Source: CAYZRY01 sp964481005 (GTDB taxonomy: Bacteria; Bacillota_I; Bacilli_A; RF39; UBA660). From it: a DNA stretch of 17,212 bases. Within the stretch, counting starts at the first letter, position 1; the number at the start of each line of letters is the position of its first letter. The translations under genes were made by a program, and so were the position numbers. The DNA is taken from contig CAYZRY010000016.1 in the NCBI GenBank assembly GCA_964481005.1, forward strand, positions 1 to 17,212. The letters are read 5' to 3'. Below the pieces are notes generated by a model. The model saw only the letters and a program-made list of their open reading frames with translations, was not told the origin of the DNA and did not search any database. Positions 14,105-17,212 of the stretch are shown one piece after another.

Positions 14105-15976
14105 TTATTTTTGTATTTGATGCTTAAAATATTCCTGTAATTTTTTATCAGTGCAATAAATATAGCAGCCTTTCATTCCTCTTGTCATAAGTGTCCTATA
14201 AGTATTTTTTATGATTTTATCTGCTACTTTTCTTGCTGTTTCTTCACCTTGCTCATTTGCTATTTTGTTAATACCTTTTAAAGATTGATCAGTTTTAGCT
14301 CGTTTCGTATAATCAGTTACAATTTTTCCATTTTCATATCTTAAGTCATTTCCAACTATTACTCCAACATAATCAAATTCAAGCCCTTGAGTAGTGTGAA
14401 TACATCCAGCTTCGTTTACAGAATTATTTCCAATTGCAAACAATTCTCCTCCTTCAAGATTCCAGCTCATACCAAAATCATATTCGGGAATTAAAATATC
14501 TTTATAGTTAGTATCTCTTCGATTTTCTTTTGGCCAGTTCCAGCAATAGCCAGCAACTATTCTTGATTTATTGTTTTTCATATTCTTTTCAACAATTGCT
14601 CGTTGCATATCAATTGGATTGTCAAAAATTTGAAAATCATAGTCAACATTCAATTCATAATTTGCTGTTTCACGAATATCTAATACATTATCTAGCCAGG
14701 CAAGATATCCATCTGATCCATTACATCTGAACTGACTTTGTAATTCCATCTTGTATATTCCAGCATTTATTTCTCTAGCAAATTTTTCAATTAAGTCTAC
14801 TGAACCAATATCATTTAATGTAACTTTTTGATTCTCATCAATGAAAAATATTGATAAATTTGAAGCATAAATTATTTCTTTAATTTGATTTTCACCCTTA
14901 TTTTGAAATAATCCAGATTTCTCATTTAAACGATGTGCCTCATCAACAATTAATACATTACATTCGTTTTCAGAAGCTTCAATAAAAGTACCAGAGCTTT
15001 GGAACAAGTTATTTAATCCGCTCATTTTCTCAATTTTTAATCTATTCTTAAAAACCTCTCTCGGAGCACTATTTTTTGTAACATAAAATGCTGTCATTCC
15101 CCTTTGAAGATATTCATTTAACAAGTTAATAGCTAAAACCGATTTCCCAGTACCTGGGCCTCCTTCGATAATCATGACATTTTTTTCATTTTTTGATACT
15201 GTATCGATAGCAAGTCTCAAAGCATTCTCATATATAACTTTTTGCTCGTCAATCATATTGAATTCTTTATTTCCTTTTAATATTGAAGAAAAAGAATCTT
15301 GTAGCATTTTTGAAGGTTTAATTTTTCCGTTTTCAATTTTATATAGTGCTTCTCCATTGTCTCCTTCAGTAATATATCTTTTAATAAAGTTTCTCAGTTT
15401 TTCAAAATCTTTAGAACCAAAAAGTGGTGCAACATCAATATATTTTTTGTATCTTTGACTACAAATCGGATCATTATCACTTAGTTCATAATTGTGTAAA
15501 AAAGCACAAGGATATAGTCCAATATTTTCATCTTGAACAGTTTGATTGAAACTGTGAATTAAACTAGCATAACTCCAAGCTTGGTATGATGGATGTGCTA
15601 CTTCTCTCAGTGCCTTACCAGTATATGTCTCGACTAATCCGTCTTTATTTGCGACCTCATTACAAGTAGTCCACTGCTTTAGTTCAACAATGACAATAGA
15701 ATCTTTTTGATTATTATTCTTTCCGGAAATAATAAAATCTATTCTTTTAGAAGTTGTGGGTATATTAAACTCTATTGCAATTCCGGAATTATTTGGAATA
15801 CTTTCGTCGGCAAGGACACCTCGCATTCTAAGCATAGATTCTTTCCATGAGTTTAACTCAGACAATCCTACTCCACGATGAAAAAATTCTCTGAATTTTT
15901 CATGAATTTTATCTGCTATTAAATTTAGGTCAACATCATTAATAAAGTCTTTTTTTATTCCTTCATAAACTAACAT
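14105..15976 (-). CDS. PD-(D/E)XK nuclease fused to DUF2075 superfamily-1 helicase
   Basis: In this 623-residue two-part enzyme, the N-terminal part (about 60-165) looks like a PD-(D/E)XK nuclease: E69, RID with D80, then VIVELKQW giving E98-x-K100. The C-terminal part is a DUF2075-type superfamily-1 helicase: Walker A GGPGTGKS (272-279), Walker B VDEAH (344-348), motif III IDENQK (379-384), motif IV QSQFR (413-417), motif V HTTQGLEFD (527-535), and motif VI TYRTLMTRG with R599. All catalytic residues appear intact. Nuclease-DUF2075 proteins are frequent in defence-type neighbourhoods, and the staphylococcal anti-phage enzyme Nhi has a similar nuclease-helicase logic; membership in that family is unproven here. 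AGAGGAGA precedes the ATG. A MazG-type gene lies 36 nt upstream. Low G+C suggests transfer. Confidence 0.88.
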   Translation of the reverse strand: MLVYEGIKKDFINDVDLNLIADKIHEKFREFFHRGVGLSELNSWKESMLRMRGVLADESIPNNSGIAIEFNIPTTSKRIDFIISGKNNNQKDSIVIVELKQWTTCNEVANKDGLVETYTGKALREVAHPSYQAWSYASLIHSFNQTVQDENIGLYPCAFLHNYELSDNDPICSQRYKKYIDVAPLFGSKDFEKLRNFIKRYITEGDNGEALYKIENGKIKPSKMLQDSFSSILKGNKEFNMIDEQKVIYENALRLAIDTVSKNEKNVMIIEGGPGTGKSVLAINLLNEYLQRGMTAFYVTKNSAPREVFKNRLKIEKMSGLNNLFQSSGTFIEASENECNVLIVDEAHRLNEKSGLFQNKGENQIKEIIYASNLSIFFIDENQKVTLNDIGSVDLIEKFAREINAGIYKMELQSQFRCNGSDGYLAWLDNVLDIRETANYELNVDYDFQIFDNPIDMQRAIVEKNMKNNKSRIVAGYCWNWPKENRRDTNYKDILIPEYDFGMSWNLEGGELFAIGNNSVNEAGCIHTTQGLEFDYVGVIVGNDLRYENGKIVTDYTKRAKTDQSLKGINKIANEQGEETARKVADKIIKNTYRTLMTRGMKGCYIYCTDKKLQEYFKHQIQK

Positions 15977-16012
15977 GTATTTCTCCTCTCGCGTTCATCT
16001 TATTAAAATAAA

Positions 16013-16327
16013 TTATAATTTGTTATATTTTGTGCTAACACCTTTTGATTTTTCAACAGGATATTTTCGAGCTGAAATCTCAAGCTTATCTAAAACAACC
16101 TGTTTAGGATCTACTCCAATTTGATGACATAGTAATATACAATAATTCATTACATCAGCAACTTCATATTTTAGTTCCTCAACATCATATTTATTGTTCC
16201 ACTGAAATGTTTCTAACAATTCACCAGCTTCGATTGAAATTGATTTAGCCAAATTTTCAGGTGTATTAAACTGTAACCAATCCCTTTCTTCCGAAAATTT
16301 TACTATTTTTTCTTCTAGTTCTTTCAT
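16013..16327 (-). CDS. MazG-like nucleotide pyrophosphohydrolase
   Basis: This 104-residue all-alpha protein of the MazG/RS21-C6 (dCTPase-like) group has the Mg-binding signature ExxE...ExxD: E33-A-G-E36 followed by E55-V-A-D58. A tryptophan near residue 17, SISIEAGELLE and the terminal ARKYP are typical. These enzymes hydrolyse (d)NTPs to NMP and pyrophosphate, often cleaning non-canonical nucleotides. The start is the ATG at 16327, which has GAGGT four or five bases upstream; an ATG at 16354 overlaps the promoter and has no site. Only 36 nt and no clear terminator separate it from the nuclease-helicase gene downstream, so the two are probably co-transcribed. A defence role is inference from this pairing. 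Confidence 0.9.
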   Translation of the reverse strand: MKELEEKIVKFSEERDWLQFNTPENLAKSISIEAGELLETFQWNNKYDVEELKYEVADVMNYCILLCHQIGVDPKQVVLDKLEISARKYPVEKSKGVSTKYNKL

Positions 16328-16344
16328 TTTTACCTCACATTTCA

Positions 16345-16353
16345 AGTATAACA
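16345..16353 (-). promoter_or_regulatory. Extended -10 promoter of the MazG / nuclease-helicase unit
   Basis: Minus strand TGTTATACT, a TGn extended -10 lacking a recognisable -35. The predicted start near 16338 gives an 11-nt leader that just includes the GAGGT site. Confidence 0.55.
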
Positions 16354-16376
16354 TATATTAAATAACAAGTTATATC

Positions 16377-16916
16377 TTAATCCTTAAAAAACTTTATATC
16401 ATTTAAAGTTATTGTTTTATTATTATAAAACTTACCTAAAAAATGATTTACTTTGTTTTTACCGTGATAATCACTACCACCAGAAGAAAGTAAATTATAT
16501 TTTTCTGTTAAGTCCAATAAATGTTTAGTTTCGTTTTCCTTAAATGTAGGATAAAAACATTCAAGTCCATCTATTTTATACTCTAATATAATATCCTCAA
16601 TACTATTGATAATATTTTCTGAATAAACATATGGATGAGCTAGAAATACTAAACCATTTGCTTTGTGAGCAACATCTATAACTGTTTGTAAATTTGGATA
16701 TAACTCTGTTTGATCAATATAAAAATTGCTTTTCGGATTAAATACTTCATTTCTAAAAAATAAAGATTTACTATTCTTATTTTCAATATTTAATATATCA
16801 TCATTTTTCAAAGCATAATCCATTGCTTCCGAATACTCATCAATATTAGTTGCTTCAGATGTGGGTGACAAATTTAAATATTGTTGATAATCTTCATTTT
16901 TTTCTAACTTTTCCAT
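16377..16916 (-). CDS. PHP-domain phosphoesterase lacking the N-terminal metal-binding half
   Basis: These 179 residues correspond to the back portion of a PHP-domain (YciV/TrpH-like) protein. Visible hallmarks are FNPKSNFYIDQTELYP (59-74), FLAHPY with H94, the GLECFYP strand (117-123) and GSDYHG with D149 and H151. The front portion, which normally carries the HxHxxxSDG and DH metal ligands, is absent, and nothing like it is encoded in the 137 bases upstream. Three of about nine ligand residues remain, so catalysis by itself is doubtful. It is not obviously dead: TAGGAGGAAG sits just before ATG 16916, there is a promoter upstream and no internal stop. It could be a decaying remnant or a retained accessory fragment. 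The gene is extremely AT-rich (13-22% G+C in sampled lines). Confidence 0.72.
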   Translation of the reverse strand: MEKLEKNEDYQQYLNLSPTSEATNIDEYSEAMDYALKNDDILNIENKNSKSLFFRNEVFNPKSNFYIDQTELYPNLQTVIDVAHKANGLVFLAHPYVYSENIINSIEDIILEYKIDGLECFYPTFKENETKHLLDLTEKYNLLSSGGSDYHGKNKVNHFLGKFYNNKTITLNDIKFFKD

Positions 16917-16993
16917 ACTTCCTCCTACTACTAAAAAACGCCAATACAAAAACTTATAAATAAGCCTGTACTAGCGCTTTCCCTTTTTACTAA

Positions 16994-17004
16994 ATTATAT
17001 TATA
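16994..17004 (-). promoter_or_regulatory. Tandem TATAAT boxes, likely promoter of the PHP-fragment gene
   Basis: Two overlapping TATAAT hexamers lie on the minus strand (16999-17004 and 16994-16999). A TTACCA about 19 nt upstream is a poor -35. Unlike other promoters in the window there is no TGn element, and the leader would be 71-76 nt instead of 11-24. Confidence 0.45.
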
Positions 17005-17005
17005 C

Positions 17006-17027
17006 ACCAAAAATTGCTATTTTTGGT
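17006..17027. repeat. Perfect 9-bp inverted repeat next to the -10 boxes
   Basis: ACCAAAAAT (17006-17014) pairs with ATTTTTGGT (17019-17027) across TGCT. It sits immediately upstream of the tandem TATAAT boxes and 26 nt after the stop of the Ig-like gene. It may be an operator for the PHP-fragment gene or a weak terminator of the upstream gene; the missing U-tract makes the second less likely. Confidence 0.6.
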
Positions 17028-17053
17028 AATTGTGTATTTTCCTTATAAGTAAA

Positions 17054-17212
17054 TCATTTAATTTCAAACTCTGCTCCTATATAAACTTTATCGCTTTCTT
17101 CTATAGGTCTATCTGATTCACGAAATACATCTTTAATAAGTCTATACTTGCCAGGAGATAACTTCCCGTAATGATACTCCCAATCAACAGTTATTTCTCT
17201 TGACTCCTTTGG
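17054..17212 (-). CDS. Partial CDS: C-terminus of a bacterial Ig-like domain protein
   Basis: An open frame enters at the window edge and runs for 52 codons to a TGA at 17054-17056; the 5' part lies outside. The peptide contains ITVDWEYHYGKLSPGKYRLI, then VYIGAEFEIK at the very end. The W-x-x-x-Y-G-x-L-x-P-G-x-Y-R pattern is that of the Ig-like domain found at the C-terminus of many Bacillota lipoproteins and BlaR1-like sensors. This identification is from pattern memory. The role of the whole protein cannot be judged. No ordinary strong terminator follows; only the inverted repeat at 17006-17027. Confidence 0.72.
   Translation of the reverse strand, partial: PKESREITVDWEYHYGKLSPGKYRLIKDVFRESDRPIEESDKVYIGAEFEIK

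Noticed and set aside
16012..16017. TATAAT at the end of the MazG gene as a separate promoter for the nuclease-helicase
   Set aside because: No TGn element and no -35 at suitable spacing; it overlaps the AT-rich stop codon region, so chance is likely. Not excluded.
1..17212. CRISPR arrays, insertion sequences, integrases, riboswitches and rRNA
   Set aside because: No regularly spaced direct repeats, transposase or integrase motifs, or recognisable structured leaders were found; leaders are too short for riboswitches.
1..17212. Mycoplasma-type code (TGA as Trp), considered because of the low G+C
   Set aside because: TGA ends the P-type ATPase and Ig-like frames, and tryptophans in the proteins checked are encoded by TGG.

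Overview
The window looks like chromosomal DNA of a low-G+C Bacillota (Firmicutes) member with a lean genome, plausibly a Bacilli/Erysipelotrichia-type or RF39-like gut lineage. The lineage is inference. It rests on AT richness, strong AGGAGG-type ribosome binding sites, Gram-positive style families (GH25 lysozyme, LemA/DUF2207, lipoprotein) and a tRNA-His with encoded G-1 and CCA. TGA is used as a stop (2060-2062, 17054-17056), so the Mycoplasma code is not in use.

Left end (1-3450): tRNA-His lies on the minus strand with its own promoter. A divergent plus-strand gene encodes a P1B-like P-type ATPase with several altered signature motifs. It converges, across a shared bidirectional terminator, on a single-ring AAA+ ATPase with a long acidic tail. 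Everything after this is on the minus strand.

Core (3451-13981): seven transcription units, most of them closed by a short intrinsic terminator. They are an orphan hybrid histidine kinase (HK-REC-HPt); a coupled HAD phosphatase-PlsC acyltransferase pair; an SDR oxidoreductase; a three-gene envelope operon (secreted polysaccharide-lyase-like protein, lipoprotein, membrane-anchored GH25 lysozyme); the LemA-DUF2207 pair; and a Gre-like RNA polymerase secondary-channel protein with an altered coiled-coil tip. The theme is envelope and membrane maintenance plus signalling.

Right end (about 14040-17212): more AT-rich by eye, without the strong terminators of the core, and accessory-looking. It encodes a PD-(D/E)XK nuclease fused to a DUF2075 superfamily-1 helicase, a MazG-type nucleotide pyrophosphohydrolase just upstream of it, a PHP-domain protein that lacks its N-terminal metal-binding half, and the C-terminal end of a bacterial Ig-like domain protein cut by the window edge. 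The nuclease-helicase plus pyrophosphohydrolase pair is the best candidate here for a defence or nucleic-acid quality-control module.

Promoters across the window share a TGn extended -10 (often TGTTATAAT or TGATATA-like), mostly poor -35 boxes and very short leaders. One gene (start 10875) appears leaderless. Several annotated starts were moved to fit ribosome binding sites (genes ending at 7252, 8115, 9298, 10927, 16013 and 16377). The longest stretch without a gene is the 137 bases at 16917-17053, which holds a promoter and an inverted repeat; no gap exceeds 300 bases.
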